Of a stretch of 64,000 nt of DNA, positions 32,701 through 42,162 are shown one piece after another. The DNA lies in NCBI RefSeq assembly GCF_003324165.1, contig NW_025407851.1, positions 372,001 to 436,000 of the forward strand, in the 5' to 3' direction. Under the pieces are notes generated by a model. The model ran no database searches, was not told the origin of the DNA, and was given only the letters and a program-made list of their open reading frames with translations. How positions within the stretch are numbered: position 1 is the first letter of the stretch; each line of letters starts with the position of its first letter. The stretch comes from Naegleria lovaniensis. Lineage: Eukaryota > Heterolobosea > Eutetramitea > Acrasida > Naegleriidae. The position numbers were made by a program, and so were the translations under genes.

Positions 32701-34162
32701 TCAAATTACCAATGTACCAAATAATTCCATTGTGAACTCGAAATTCTTTATCAAAATGCTTTCGAGATTGGGGAAAATTACTGGACTTCTCCCACAATTT
32801 GGTTTTCTACACATGTCACTTGTATTGGCATCGATGAGATTTGATTGGCTCGAATGTGAATTATGTTCACCAAAAACCAAATTGAAATCCATGAGAGCCA
32901 TTGCATGTATTGAAGTAGGATCCATCGACAATTTCAATGATTTAACAAAAGTGACTCGAATTTTAGGGAAAAGGCTTAGTTTTTGGAATCGAAATGTGCA
33001 ATATTCAAGAGGAATTGGATATCACTATAACATTACCACGCAAACTCAACAGCACATGACCACTGACAAGGAAACTCAACAAGGAAGTTGTCATCAATTT
33101 GTTTTTGACATTCTCGATTCTCTCTCTTCAGATATCACCTTAAATCACGAAAAAGCTCCCATTGTGGACATGTATGAATTGTTAAAAGATGAAACTTTAT
33201 TAGGAAAGAAGGGATGTATTGGATCTTATTTGGAATGGTCTGCCAATAATTTAGTGAAAGATAATCCTGATAATGTAGATAATATGGAATGGTGTCGTTT
33301 GGAGTTGAATGAAACCATTCGAAGAAAATATGTCACTCTTCTTCGAGACTATATCCAACAACAGAGATTACTGTATACGACCATTCAGCAAAATATGAAT
33401 AACAATAGTTCATCTAATACAACGGGTGACGGAGAGCCACAACAAGGGGAAAATGTTGTGAACAACAATGAAGATCTTGCTGAAGAATCCACCAGTGAAG
33501 TCATTTCCACATTACAAAGTTTAGACAAGACACTCAATTTAGTATTATATGGAAATTTATTTGCTCAAAAACGAAGAAAATCTCGATCTCTCTCTATTGG
33601 AACTCCAAAATCTCCACTCGCATTCTATCCACCCTCTGCTGTTGCGAGTAATAGTGCTGCTGAAGAATCACCTCGAAAGAAAAAGAAGGAAGAATTCTCG
33701 GGTGGATCTGTCACGATTTGTTTTCCAAATCATTCCTCACTGGATGAATTTACGAGAGACATGATTTTGGTATCTCGTAACGATCCCATACCCTTTACAG
33801 AAACATCAGAATATCACTTGTTGAAAAGTTTTGATCGAGCTCTATGGTTACGAAATAATTTTGATAAGGACAAGATTTGTAAAGATTTACAACTCTTTCC
33901 AAGTTCATCCAAAATTACAGAAGACAATAGAAAGAGAATATTACAGGGTAGGGATCCATTGACGACTTTGGATTATTTGGATGAAATGATCTATAATGAT
34001 GAGTCATGGGCAAGTATGTTAAATTCTCTCAAGAATGAACCTGGAAAAGTGAGAAAATTTGACAAGAGCAAACAAACGCATACGACTTGTTTGATTTGTC
34101 CGTTTGAAGATCCTAGATATTGTTTGCCTTATATTGAGTCAAGTAATGGTGGAAATGAGTAA
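29780..34162 (+). CDS. 1460-residue low-complexity protein with N-myristoylation signal and possible permuted papain-like domain
   Basis: Single exon. The start MGNKQTK fits the N-myristoylation rule (Gly2, Thr6, basic 7), suggesting membrane attachment. The first about 600 residues are Ser/His/Gln/Pro-rich, with repeated SPxSP sites. A helical region (about 700-830) follows. The segment from about 955 to 1115 looks ordered. It contains FGFLHMSLVL (His1011), an aromatic EWLE-like strand (FDWLECELCSPKT), then FWNRNVQYSRG and GSCHQFVFDIL (Cys1104, His1105). This His-then-(N)C-x-FV order is that of permuted papain-like folds (LRAT, HRASLS, PPPDE, NlpC/P60-like). The C-terminus has CLICPFEDPRYC. 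No established family is recognised; a thiol hydrolase or acyltransferase is an inference only. Confidence 0.75.
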   Translation: MGNKQTKHDFHHYHGSPIRKTQSNLSHHSYPSPSLNHQYHPNGGHNNHMDTTTHVSALNSATNSRNNSSFKGLTLLQNIGKRLSKNQMMAIPNTIDGKVQQQQQQHGNDQSPPQLSKSFSYHSTRKSRTLSHDDEEFDEPNHHHEQAQQQASTQKGGRGNISGNNSNHSMNSSVLGSSSSCSSTTHIPTESINSSNTTLSSILSLRVDHHSPSSINNNNNNQMTNSNVMEGTTPPVSSSTSPTTNRVHKKRTFSVGALFKRKSLSPSGGVAAATSPPKSSSSPQSPSSLALDDTKTTTTSIGKTSRLNISNGSNSRHPEDEEEGEPTHTTTATATTSPPNASSFSSSSPPLPSTSSPKNNLKNESLILGLKSLSQKSPSKQPQHEEEEKSVNSELTLMIHPHLNKHSHSYLTTSHPKNNLKPIITHNNTHTLTEPSSFPQDEEEKEPSSPTDSSASSISSVKISFSQSTKGSMSPMPTRTVPSLTLSSNDPRRKSIGAFIFEPSRFLVPKTKSRDELTLSLSNLSHSPQSPRSPVEWTISESRKELRKRVFSVRLDTKEASTLSNASIARALMNLDVESVIEQQQQLEQSKVTPHVERKEATLQKNSQQQNATLHQTKQNAQTPRGIEPQNMSVFAFKFQFLYSMSTTEHMIEKQLNMDSLERDFSSGELDSLDAVVSQPSLLSMSTQQVSSHGEKFKTFDDRSHEKALYVRGLQSIFEKLCKSQLALSGKKEEDVTEEITQQDRDSFKIAIMLGIPHQATKMIHHEIDQVLTFTGEYEYYVECKRKEKRELMLLLQKLKSETNSQAELVQQQVENFFIMKREQFLLSTWSSSTSASNSTNNHSSSSSTLQQNNSSQPLVTPPSQPPVVENDSSTGSTTIGISSFSRNNLNKNHENNQKEAGTGSPYPSAAHHHQRTNSNEFILDTSIANLFKADRVDSDSNFMSDRERVIIEQQSIKFKHPLKLYILFTTNNNQITNVPNNSIVNSKFFIKMLSRLGKITGLLPQFGFLHMSLVLASMRFDWLECELCSPKTKLKSMRAIACIEVGSIDNFNDLTKVTRILGKRLSFWNRNVQYSRGIGYHYNITTQTQQHMTTDKETQQGSCHQFVFDILDSLSSDITLNHEKAPIVDMYELLKDETLLGKKGCIGSYLEWSANNLVKDNPDNVDNMEWCRLELNETIRRKYVTLLRDYIQQQRLLYTTIQQNMNNNSSSNTTGDGEPQQGENVVNNNEDLAEESTSEVISTLQSLDKTLNLVLYGNLFAQKRRKSRSLSIGTPKSPLAFYPPSAVASNSAAEESPRKKKKEEFSGGSVTICFPNHSSLDEFTRDMILVSRNDPIPFTETSEYHLLKSFDRALWLRNNFDKDKICKDLQLFPSSSKITEDNRKRILQGRDPLTTLDYLDEMIYNDESWASMLNSLKNEPGKVRKFDKSKQTHTTCLICPFEDPRYCLPYIESSNGGNE

Positions 34163-34340
34163 ATTCCAAGAGAGTTGTGGTACCACACAATGTATTAAAT
34201 TTGAACGAATTCCTTTTGTTATAAATTCCAGTCGTTCTCTGGCATGAAAATGCATGATTATCAATAATTACGGTATTGGTTGAGCGAGTGTATCATGTGA
34301 TCATTCAATTGGTCACACATCACAATAATTCATAATTTCT

Positions 34341-34904
34341 TCATACAGTTAATTCAGCCAATTTCTTTTCAATCTCAGAGGTGTTTTCATCTTTGGATAC
34401 AACCGATGATGGAACATCAAAAACAATTTCCTTGATATTTTTCATCAATTTTTTAAATTCTTCCGATACCTCTTTCATCAATTCTGAACTAAATTCATTT
34501 CCAATCAATACAATGGATGTCATGGAAGTCACTGCCACACTCGAGCTTGATAATTCTTTCAAACTATTTTTCATGGCATTCAAATGTTCATCATTCAAAT
34601 GCATCGATAAAAATCCAACCGATTCCAATGGACTTTCACCTTCCAAAATACTTGTCCACAACATGGTAAATTCATCCACATTCAAAAAACTATCATTTCG
34701 AGTCCGTTCATTAGAAATCTCTCCAATAAATGTAAGCTTCCGAAGAGAAGATACCGATTTAATGGCTTCACAAATAATTTCCAAATCATCCTTGCAATAC
34801 CCAATCGGAAGAGTTACTTGATCCTTGTTCATAATGTCTTCAATCATACGATCGAGTGTTTGTGTTTGTTGTGGTTGTTCTGACTCAACAGATGCTTTTC
34901 TCAT
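34341..34904 (-). CDS. Small unknown protein, LRR/RNI-like
   Basis: 187 residues, start ATG after a run of A's, stop at 34,341. The middle contains strand-helix units such as SSLRKLTFIGEI, PLESVGFLSMHLNDEHLNAM and SMTSIVLIGNEFSSELMKEV, spaced like ribonuclease-inhibitor LRRs but without a tight consensus. The ends are charged and probably disordered. No other domain is visible. Possibly a degenerate LRR regulator; function unknown. Confidence 0.6.
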   Translation of the reverse strand: MRKASVESEQPQQTQTLDRMIEDIMNKDQVTLPIGYCKDDLEIICEAIKSVSSLRKLTFIGEISNERTRNDSFLNVDEFTMLWTSILEGESPLESVGFLSMHLNDEHLNAMKNSLKELSSSSVAVTSMTSIVLIGNEFSSELMKEVSEEFKKLMKNIKEIVFDVPSSVVSKDENTSEIEKKLAELTV

Positions 34905-35179
34905 TTTTTTAATAATTATGAATATTGCTTATCACAATTATGAAATGAAATTTCCCTTTTATTGTAACGAGCAACATTCAAAGATTGCATAAATTATGGC
35001 TTAATAAAGTACCTTCTAGATGAAAGTACACGAAACAAATGTTGGCACCACACCAGTTTGCTGAGCTCGTCCATCACATTTAAAGGATTTCTTCAAAAAA
35101 GTCATTCCAATCTTTTATGAAGATAAATAAATTCATAAAATTCATTCAATTATAAGTCAACCAACAACAACAACAAAAA

Positions 35180-35638
35180 ATGGGCAAGAAAGATTCCTCA
35201 GCCAGTAATAATATTCCATCACTCGAATCAGCAAAACCCAGAGACTGTGAAGCCTTGTGTTCTCACATTGATGAGTTGTTATTTCAGGAAAGCCGCAAAA
35301 CCAAAGCACATAACCTCCGAGATGAGATTCTCTCCTTTCCCAAAGCTCCGAATAATAATGAAACCAAACTTTTGGGATCATCCATGACGATGACAACAAC
35401 CAGTGGCAGAGAGGACATCGATCGTGGCAATTATCAACCAAGCCCACCCTCGAATTTCCATCAACAATGTTTGCAATATTGCGTAGCACCAAATTCTGTA
35501 TTGAATCTTGTTTCCTCGGAATGCATCATGAAAGCATCGAATGAGAAGAAAGCCAATGAATGTCTTTCACCTCAATCCAAATCCTACAAGAAAACACTCA
35601 AGAAACTGTCCAAGAAATTATCAACCAAAGAGAAGTGA
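35180..35638 (+). CDS. Small unknown protein, possible N-myristoylation
   Basis: 152 residues; start ATG after five A's. MGKKDSS fits the Gly2...Ser6 myristoylation pattern. It is otherwise mixed charged and Ser-rich, with a cluster of four cysteines (QQCLQYC, SSECIM, NECLSP) and a lysine-rich C-terminal end (KKTLKKLSKKLSTKEK). No known domain. Codon use resembles neighbours, so I accept it as a gene, with unknown function. Confidence 0.55.
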   Translation: MGKKDSSASNNIPSLESAKPRDCEALCSHIDELLFQESRKTKAHNLRDEILSFPKAPNNNETKLLGSSMTMTTTSGREDIDRGNYQPSPPSNFHQQCLQYCVAPNSVLNLVSSECIMKASNEKKANECLSPQSKSYKKTLKKLSKKLSTKEK

Positions 35639-36245
35639 AGAATCTCCAAGGATTGAATCCTTCTCTGAAGATTCTCTCTTCACTCTCTTGAATGTGGATG
35701 ACAGGACTTGCCAAACATGCAGATAATACGTGTATTGTACAATTGGCAATTCGTACACTCCAATCCCATCCACATGACGCTACTGAGTAATATTCAATAT
35801 CATTCTGTACATGTATTTATGTAAAATATCTTAATAAACCCTTGTGAATAAATTAGGTGGGTGCATGGTCGGCGGTTTCATCGCAGGGCTATCCATACGA
35901 CATATCCGAAATCAAAGTATGGGTTTTAGCATTTCACATCCATAACTGCCAGAAATTGAAATTTCAAGCAGACCAAAAAAAATTTAGCGTGCTTTAACTT
36001 GGCAACCTTACTAATCGAACTTGCTTGGTGTTATCTGGTGCACGTTTCGTTGAAACAACAACCAACAAACAGCCGTGCACAATCCACAAAAACAACTATT
36101 ACTCAAAAAACAACAACAACAAGAACACGCTCTTTCTAGAAAGAGAGATTCTCCCAAGGTCCTATAAAACCGTTAGATTTCCCATTAGTCATAGTAGACG
36201 TGAGTTGTTGTTGTGTGGATTGTTGTTGATGGGCTTCACTGCATC
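35639..36245. other. Intergenic / 5' leader of the Zn2Cys6 gene
   Basis: About 600 bp. A plus-strand frame (36,025-36,441) overlaps the following gene in another frame and is driven by CAA-repeat DNA. CAACAACAAC runs near 36,055 and 36,110 lie in the presumed leader of the transcription-factor gene. No RNA gene or repeat family recognised. Confidence 0.5.
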
Positions 36246-39200
36246 ATGTCTGAAGAATCGATTCAGCAATCATCACAACACTCACAACAACAACAACCTG
36301 TTCCTCCATCCGCTGTTTCTTCTTCAACCACTAGTAAGACAAACCGTAACAACAACAACAACAATTCCAACTCTCATGGTGCTTTTTCCACTCGTACAAC
36401 CTCAGCGAATAACACCATGGAGCAATACAGCGATTGGGTAATGATGCAACTGAACAGCAAATCTCAAAAGCCGCCTTCTCTTTCTTCGCAAGCCATGATG
36501 ATGAGGACAATGAGGCTCTCCGGACATGCTCCAACACAACAACCTCAACAACTTGTTGGCGAATCCAAAGAAGGTGTTTCTCGTACTACTACATGTAATT
36601 TGAACACGAATAATTATTCCATCCACATGAATAACATCATGATGAACATGCCAAATATGACTAGTGCTGGTTCTAATTCTGGTGTTTACAGACCACTCGA
36701 CTCACATGCATCATCGCATGAGCAACAAGAAATTCATGATGATCATGCATTGAAACACCACGAGTCTCTCTTACAATTATTAACGACCAACCCAATTATG
36801 AAACAGCAAGTAGCACATTCCGAAAGAAGAAATCAAAACAACTTGTTCGTTCAACAACCTCAACTCGCTCGGCATCCCCATCAAGTGTCCCTCACCTCTT
36901 CGCCACCAACCCACCCAACTCCCGAAACAAAGTCTGAAACAGGGGTACGACCATTTCAAGTGGCCACTCCTTCCCATGCCTTTTTCTCGTCTTCTCCAAT
37001 TCCAACTAGGCTTCTTCTTCTTCAACAACAACAACAACCTTCTTCTTCTTCCCAATCAACCTATTCGTATCAAGTACCAGCCATGTCAGAACAACAACAA
37101 GCAGCTCCAAAAGAAACCAATTCATCATTACAAGTTGCTTCATTTTCTTCTACCGCATTGTACAACATGATTAATCCGAATACCATTGAAAACAACAATT
37201 CAGGTCTTCATCCTCAAGAAAGACTCTTCTTTGGAGAGCCTTCGATAGTAAACATTCTATCATGCGAAACCTCTCATGCAGGAAATAGTATCAACAATAC
37301 TTCAACTACGCGTGCATGTGAATCCTCAGCACATCATCCACACGCGGAAGCAGTAGATATGCCTAACACCACCATGCATGTGGCACAACAACAACCAGCT
37401 TCATTATCAAGCATGCAACAACAACCCACTCCACAAGTTGCCACACCTCTCTCAGCAATCACAACATCAATGTACGGAATACATGCATTAGAAAAAACAT
37501 CATCTCCGACAACATGCATGACTGATGAGAGGAGTCCATCACTACCAACATCATCCAACACATCTTTGAAAATGTCTGAAGCAACCAGTACATCATCGAC
37601 ATCCAATACAACATCTACTACATCTGCCACTTTCACTCCTACACTCATGAACAATGCATGCATTTTCTGTAAATTGAATCACAAAAAGTGTGACAAAGTG
37701 GCATATCCTCCTGGTTGTTCTAATTGTGTCAAATCTCAAAAACAATGTGTTTATTCACAGGCAAGAAAGAGAGGTCCAAAAACTAGTCAACCACCCATCC
37801 ATCCCATCACCGGAGCTGTTCAATATCAATTTATAGATCATACTCTTTCCAATACAGTAGGCTCATCCAACAAACGAAAATCTAAAACCACAAATGCATC
37901 TACTGGAAAGCAAGCACATGCAACGACCACCTCTTCTTCATCTTCAGACTCACTCCAAAATAATGCAGTAAGCGGAACGAGTACTGTAGTAGTAATGGCT
38001 GAACCGTCACACTCTTCGTCTTCTTCACCGTCTCCTGCATTGTTGTGTGAAAGCAATTCGGCACATTCAACGACAGCCACTACAAACATGACGGCAACAA
38101 CATCCGCTTCTGCTACAAACTCCGCAGCAATGAGATACTTTACCGAAAGATCCTATCTCAATAATCTTGAGCTCGTCGAATTGGAGAGAAAATTATTTAG
38201 TAACATTTCAGAAAGTATTTATCGCAAAATGGCACTTTCCTTAATTCCGCCCTGTAAGGATTCTGCATTTCTCAAATATTGGATTTCTGTGTCAATATCT
38301 GGACAAAAAAGTAATATTACAGATTCTGATATCAGAAATATTGATTTGAGCCAACCATTAGGTAATTCTCATCTCGCCATTCTCTTTTTAATTCATGCTT
38401 TGGTTTTTTCCAGGGTGGGTCGAAAAAACCATTCCAAAGCAATGTATGAAAAAGCTCGTGAATACTTGTCGAGATGTTTTGATCAAATTGGAGATGTATT
38501 GTGTGCCTATAGTTTAATGTCGTATTACATGTTAGGAATTATTGACTGTTCAAAAACCCTTAAACCCGAACATGGAAGTGCGAGTGGTTCAGAAATTTCA
38601 TTGTGTAAGAAGGAAGAATTGGAGATGCAACCAACCATCATGATGATCCATCCGCCACAGTCATCGGTATCGTCGTCTTTGACAAGTCTTTCTTCCTTTC
38701 CTTCATCTGCAACAACAACAACAACACCCACATCCTTGAATCCTTCAGGCAATGAAACATGTATGGGACAATGTTTACTTCGTGCCAAGTATTTTCATTA
38801 CATGTGTGAAACTTTTTTGAATGCAATCATGATTGAGGATGATGGGAAGGAACAAGCATGTTCTGTGCATGCTCATGGTATCACAACTGCTAGTAGTACT
38901 ATTGGAAATAATCAGACACCTGTCACAGTGTCAGCTCCCCACATGCAACAAGCCACTCGTGAGTATATTCAACAAGGTCTTGCCATGACTCGAGCGTTTT
39001 TCATTCCTGAGAATTTGGATTCTCATATTCGAAACGTATTGAATTCTCCACAAAACAAAATTAATTATCCATTTATGGATCTTGTGGATGAGAGTAGCTA
39101 CTTGGAATTTCAAATTTTGCAACATGTGAATATACTTAATGGAGTGGTGAGGAATATTGCTAGACGTCACATAATGCGTGGCGATGGAATTGAGAATTCT

Positions 39201-39896
39201 CAAAATGGCATTCCCAAGACAATCTCTACTTCATCAATTTCCACAAAGAGTGGCAATGCAACTAGTTATTTGCAAGGAACTCAAACGATTGCTGAAAGTA
39301 TAACTCCCCCTTTGCAGTCAGTACCTCAATCTTCACCCATCGAAAATAGACCCATTATTCAATTGGATACTCACGATTCGACCGATCTTCTGGTTCAAAA
39401 ATTGGATATTTTGATCAAATATTTAAAACATGTGGTGGGTGAAGAACATTGTTTCCATATCATTTTACAAAGTTTGGGATTGAAAGCATTAATTCTATTC
39501 AGACATCGCAAATTTGTCGATTCCACGCTCTCCCTTCAATTGATGAGCGTGGTCAATGAAATAACGAACATGACCAAAGACAATCAATTCAAATTTGCAA
39601 ATATTAATGCAGTATTTCCAGTAGAAATTGCCACGAAAATCCATTGTGATGCCCTTCATGGACTAGTGATTGAATCTTCGATTAATTTAATGCTTGAATA
39701 TGTGGAAAATTTGTATCAGCAATTGAGTCAGGACTATATGAATTTATTGTTGATTTGTGAAAAAGCATCCTTACTCAAGTTTAGATATTCACATTTATTG
39801 GAACATGCACATGTATGTATGGAATCGTATGAGCGGTTGAAAAGAACAAATCCTGAACGATTTATATCAAGTGCTGCTTTTGTTTCAAAACGGTGA
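36246..39896 (+). CDS. Zn2Cys6 binuclear-cluster transcription factor
   Basis: 1216 residues from the ATG at 36,246 (MSEESIQQ; the frame is open a little further upstream without ATG). A Zn(II)2Cys6 DNA-binding domain lies at about 468-500: six cysteines spaced C-x2-C-x6-C-x8-C-x2-C-x6-C (from ACIFCKLNHKKCDK to KSQKQCVYSQ), followed by a basic ARKRGPK linker. The N-terminal half is Gln/Ser/Asn/His-rich. The C-terminal half (from about 640) is more ordered, with long helices (FHIILQSLGLKALILFRHR; YQQLSQDYMNLLLICEKASL), comparable to the regulatory half of fungal zinc-cluster factors. A nuclear, gene-specific regulator is inferred. It is noteworthy outside the fungi. Confidence 0.82.
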   Translation: MSEESIQQSSQHSQQQQPVPPSAVSSSTTSKTNRNNNNNNSNSHGAFSTRTTSANNTMEQYSDWVMMQLNSKSQKPPSLSSQAMMMRTMRLSGHAPTQQPQQLVGESKEGVSRTTTCNLNTNNYSIHMNNIMMNMPNMTSAGSNSGVYRPLDSHASSHEQQEIHDDHALKHHESLLQLLTTNPIMKQQVAHSERRNQNNLFVQQPQLARHPHQVSLTSSPPTHPTPETKSETGVRPFQVATPSHAFFSSSPIPTRLLLLQQQQQPSSSSQSTYSYQVPAMSEQQQAAPKETNSSLQVASFSSTALYNMINPNTIENNNSGLHPQERLFFGEPSIVNILSCETSHAGNSINNTSTTRACESSAHHPHAEAVDMPNTTMHVAQQQPASLSSMQQQPTPQVATPLSAITTSMYGIHALEKTSSPTTCMTDERSPSLPTSSNTSLKMSEATSTSSTSNTTSTTSATFTPTLMNNACIFCKLNHKKCDKVAYPPGCSNCVKSQKQCVYSQARKRGPKTSQPPIHPITGAVQYQFIDHTLSNTVGSSNKRKSKTTNASTGKQAHATTTSSSSSDSLQNNAVSGTSTVVVMAEPSHSSSSSPSPALLCESNSAHSTTATTNMTATTSASATNSAAMRYFTERSYLNNLELVELERKLFSNISESIYRKMALSLIPPCKDSAFLKYWISVSISGQKSNITDSDIRNIDLSQPLGNSHLAILFLIHALVFSRVGRKNHSKAMYEKAREYLSRCFDQIGDVLCAYSLMSYYMLGIIDCSKTLKPEHGSASGSEISLCKKEELEMQPTIMMIHPPQSSVSSSLTSLSSFPSSATTTTTPTSLNPSGNETCMGQCLLRAKYFHYMCETFLNAIMIEDDGKEQACSVHAHGITTASSTIGNNQTPVTVSAPHMQQATREYIQQGLAMTRAFFIPENLDSHIRNVLNSPQNKINYPFMDLVDESSYLEFQILQHVNILNGVVRNIARRHIMRGDGIENSQNGIPKTISTSSISTKSGNATSYLQGTQTIAESITPPLQSVPQSSPIENRPIIQLDTHDSTDLLVQKLDILIKYLKHVVGEEHCFHIILQSLGLKALILFRHRKFVDSTLSLQLMSVVNEITNMTKDNQFKFANINAVFPVEIATKIHCDALHGLVIESSINLMLEYVENLYQQLSQDYMNLLLICEKASLLKFRYSHLLEHAHVCMESYERLKRTNPERFISSAAFVSKR

Positions 39897-40027
39897 CTAT
39901 TTTACCATTTGTTATTAAATTATAAAATCACAGTACTTGAGGGTGTTTGCTAATGTTCATGTTATTTGACATTAATAATACTTTCGAAATTGAATGCTCA
40001 GGTTCTTCCAACAACAAACCAAAAAAA

Positions 40028-40954
40028 ATGAGATTCGATTTTTCTGCATCGGAGAGTAAGCACGCTTCCGACCACAACAAAGGGAGCGATGGAGTTTTTG
40101 ATGATCACCATGATGATCATGTGTACAATATTAAATTGAATTCATACGAAGTGCAATTATCGAGAGAGGAATTTTTGAAATATACATGGCAAGATGTGAT
40201 TGATGAATTTATTTTGAAATTAACGAATGATGATGAAAGTCTCATCAATCCGTCATCGGACTATCATCCTGTTATGATTACCGAAAATTGCACCCATTCA
40301 CAACAGCAAGATGATTCAACTTTGGAGGCTTTGCTTTTTTCATCCTCCTTTTATTTGGCACATCAAGCATACAAACCACTCCGTTTGAATGTTCTAATTG
40401 CTCACTATTTTAACTCTACACTTCCTTATTCTCATCCTATAGAATTGAGAAGCAATTATTCGGATGGTATATTTGGACTTGTTGGTGGTAAGGGAGGATT
40501 CGGAAGTTTGCTCAGACAATCCAAATCAAAGAAGAAGACCACCAACTTTAGTGCCATGAGAGATTTGAGTGGAAGAAGATTTAGACATGTCACCAACCAA
40601 ATCAATTTGAAGCAATGGAATGAATTGGTGGAAAAACGTAAGCAACAGATTAAAGAAAAACGTGCCAAGGAGCGAGAAGAAAAACGAGAGAGAGCTAGGG
40701 AACAAATTACCTTGCAACGCGAAATAATTCGTGAAAAAGAGGAGCAAGTGGCGTGTGCTGTCAAGGCTGGACTTGAAATGGCGTTTAAGAATGGAAATAA
40801 TGGACCAAATGTGGTTGGTGCTAGTTCTGGTTCCTCTCCGTCGTCATCCGCGAATAGTAGTAGCTCATCCAATGACAAAACAAAAACCAATCCATCCACC
40901 AAGAGAAAGTCAAAATTCGACCATCATTTAAGTGACGAAGAAGATGAAGAATAA
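40028..40954 (+). CDS. SDE2: SDE2 splicing / genome-stability factor with N-terminal ubiquitin-like fold
   Basis: 308 residues from the ATG at 40,028 (after eight A's; the frame also opens at 39,947). The ubiquitin-like part (VYNIKLNSYEVQLSREEFLK and following) leads to LVGGKGGFGSLLRQ. This GG-KGG junction is where SDE2 proteins are cut to release an active C-terminal fragment, here between Gly154 and Lys155. The following KKKTTNFSAMRDLSGRRFRH block is the family signature, then comes a long K/E/R-rich coiled coil and a Ser-rich tail ending in an acidic patch. Known SDE2 binds the spliceosome and supports intron removal and replication-stress control in the nucleus. Compared with animal and yeast proteins, the ubiquitin-like part contains an extra acidic/Gln-rich insertion. 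Confidence 0.85.
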   Translation: MRFDFSASESKHASDHNKGSDGVFDDHHDDHVYNIKLNSYEVQLSREEFLKYTWQDVIDEFILKLTNDDESLINPSSDYHPVMITENCTHSQQQDDSTLEALLFSSSFYLAHQAYKPLRLNVLIAHYFNSTLPYSHPIELRSNYSDGIFGLVGGKGGFGSLLRQSKSKKKTTNFSAMRDLSGRRFRHVTNQINLKQWNELVEKRKQQIKEKRAKEREEKRERAREQITLQREIIREKEEQVACAVKAGLEMAFKNGNNGPNVVGASSGSSPSSSANSSSSSNDKTKTNPSTKRKSKFDHHLSDEEDEE

Positions 40955-41028
40955 TTGTACATAATTTTGTCACCAATCAGACTATATTTCATTCACATGA
41001 GGAAAATTTTCCATCCACCATTCATGAA

Positions 41029-42003
41029 TTACTGTTTACGTAATTTTTCAATTTCTATTGACACTACATCATGCTCCTTATCAAAATCTTTTGAAAAATC
41101 AAATGCACAATAATTTCCACCAAGGCTTAATGTTTGATTTCTTCGAAGTTTGTGACCAGTGTGTTCATACGCATTTCTTGCCCAAATAGTGTCAAAGGAA
41201 CAAATGACAGGCATTAAATTCAAAGCGTTATGAGCTCTAAAAAATCGATTTAACATGCAATGATGCACTCGAATGGTAGAGATCCTAATTTTTTTAGAGC
41301 TATCGTCATCTTGTCCTGAAAGTGTCTTGTCCTGTTGTTGTTGTTGCTCTAAAGACATGTTTGCCGCGAGCTTTGTTTCATGATAAATTTCATGTGTCAA
41401 TGTCCAAGCATGAATCAAATCATTTGCCATGCTCATCATTTTCCACATATATTCCAGAACATCTACTTGGTTGTCATCTTCTCCAGCTCTTGGTGTTCTG
41501 ACAATCCATCCGCTTGCAATGCCCTTTCGTCCTTGACCTCCTAACACCATTCTCATCATTTTCTCTACGGGAGGCAATAACGCTCGGTCATATATGAACA
41601 ACATGGCCTTTGTTTCATCACCATTAAATAATTCTCGTGCTAACACTCGATTCGAGGCAATATATTGAGCGACCAATGGAAGCCAACTCTTGTCTATCAT
41701 ATTTCGTTCTTCCTTTTCATTTTGTAAAAATTGTCGAGTAATTTCCGAGTTCATAATTACATCTTGTTCTTGCTTGATCGTGTTCATTAATTCGTTCACT
41801 ACTTGTGAGTTTTTATTCCAATCCAACTGATCAAAACTTTTTGAATTATTTGGAGCCTCCTTTGTTAAATTATTATTTACAATTTGTTCATGGACATCTC
41901 CTCGATACAACTTGAGAGCTCTCTTCAACGCATATCGATACATGATCGGAACGTAGTACTTGTTGGAGAAGGCCAAATAGCTCCGCAACAAACTTTTTAA
42001 CAT
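41029..42003 (-). CDS. L-2-amino-thiazoline-4-carboxylic acid hydrolase-like protein
   Basis: 324 residues, start ATG after a run of A's. The C-terminal third shows the pattern of the ATC hydrolase family: PVICSFDTIWARNA followed by a basic/Thr segment and SLGGNYCAFDFSKDF, comparable to the C-x-x-D ... GGDxCDFxF arrangement of bacterial members, which open the thiazoline ring to give S-carbamoyl-cysteine. The N-terminus (MLKSLLRSYLAFSNKYYVPI) is weakly amphipathic and basic and could be a mitochondrial signal or one short membrane helix. The middle is helical. I cannot see the complete active site, so substrate and activity are uncertain. Confidence 0.5.
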   Translation of the reverse strand: MLKSLLRSYLAFSNKYYVPIMYRYALKRALKLYRGDVHEQIVNNNLTKEAPNNSKSFDQLDWNKNSQVVNELMNTIKQEQDVIMNSEITRQFLQNEKEERNMIDKSWLPLVAQYIASNRVLARELFNGDETKAMLFIYDRALLPPVEKMMRMVLGGQGRKGIASGWIVRTPRAGEDDNQVDVLEYMWKMMSMANDLIHAWTLTHEIYHETKLAANMSLEQQQQQDKTLSGQDDDSSKKIRISTIRVHHCMLNRFFRAHNALNLMPVICSFDTIWARNAYEHTGHKLRRNQTLSLGGNYCAFDFSKDFDKEHDVVSIEIEKLRKQ

Positions 42004-42162
42004 TTTTTTGGTTAAAATAATTAAATAAATAATTTAATTTGATAGAGGTTGATTTTGATTTATTCTTCGTTAGTTCAACACTTATCATTTTCGAAATTGA
42101 TGCAATAATAATAAATTGTTGAATGAACAACAATTTCAAAGTCATTTTCCAAGTTGAAAAAA

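Noticed and set aside
38525-38826. Minus-strand frames in the Zn2Cys6 gene
   Set aside because: Shadows of low-complexity Ser/Thr coding sequence.
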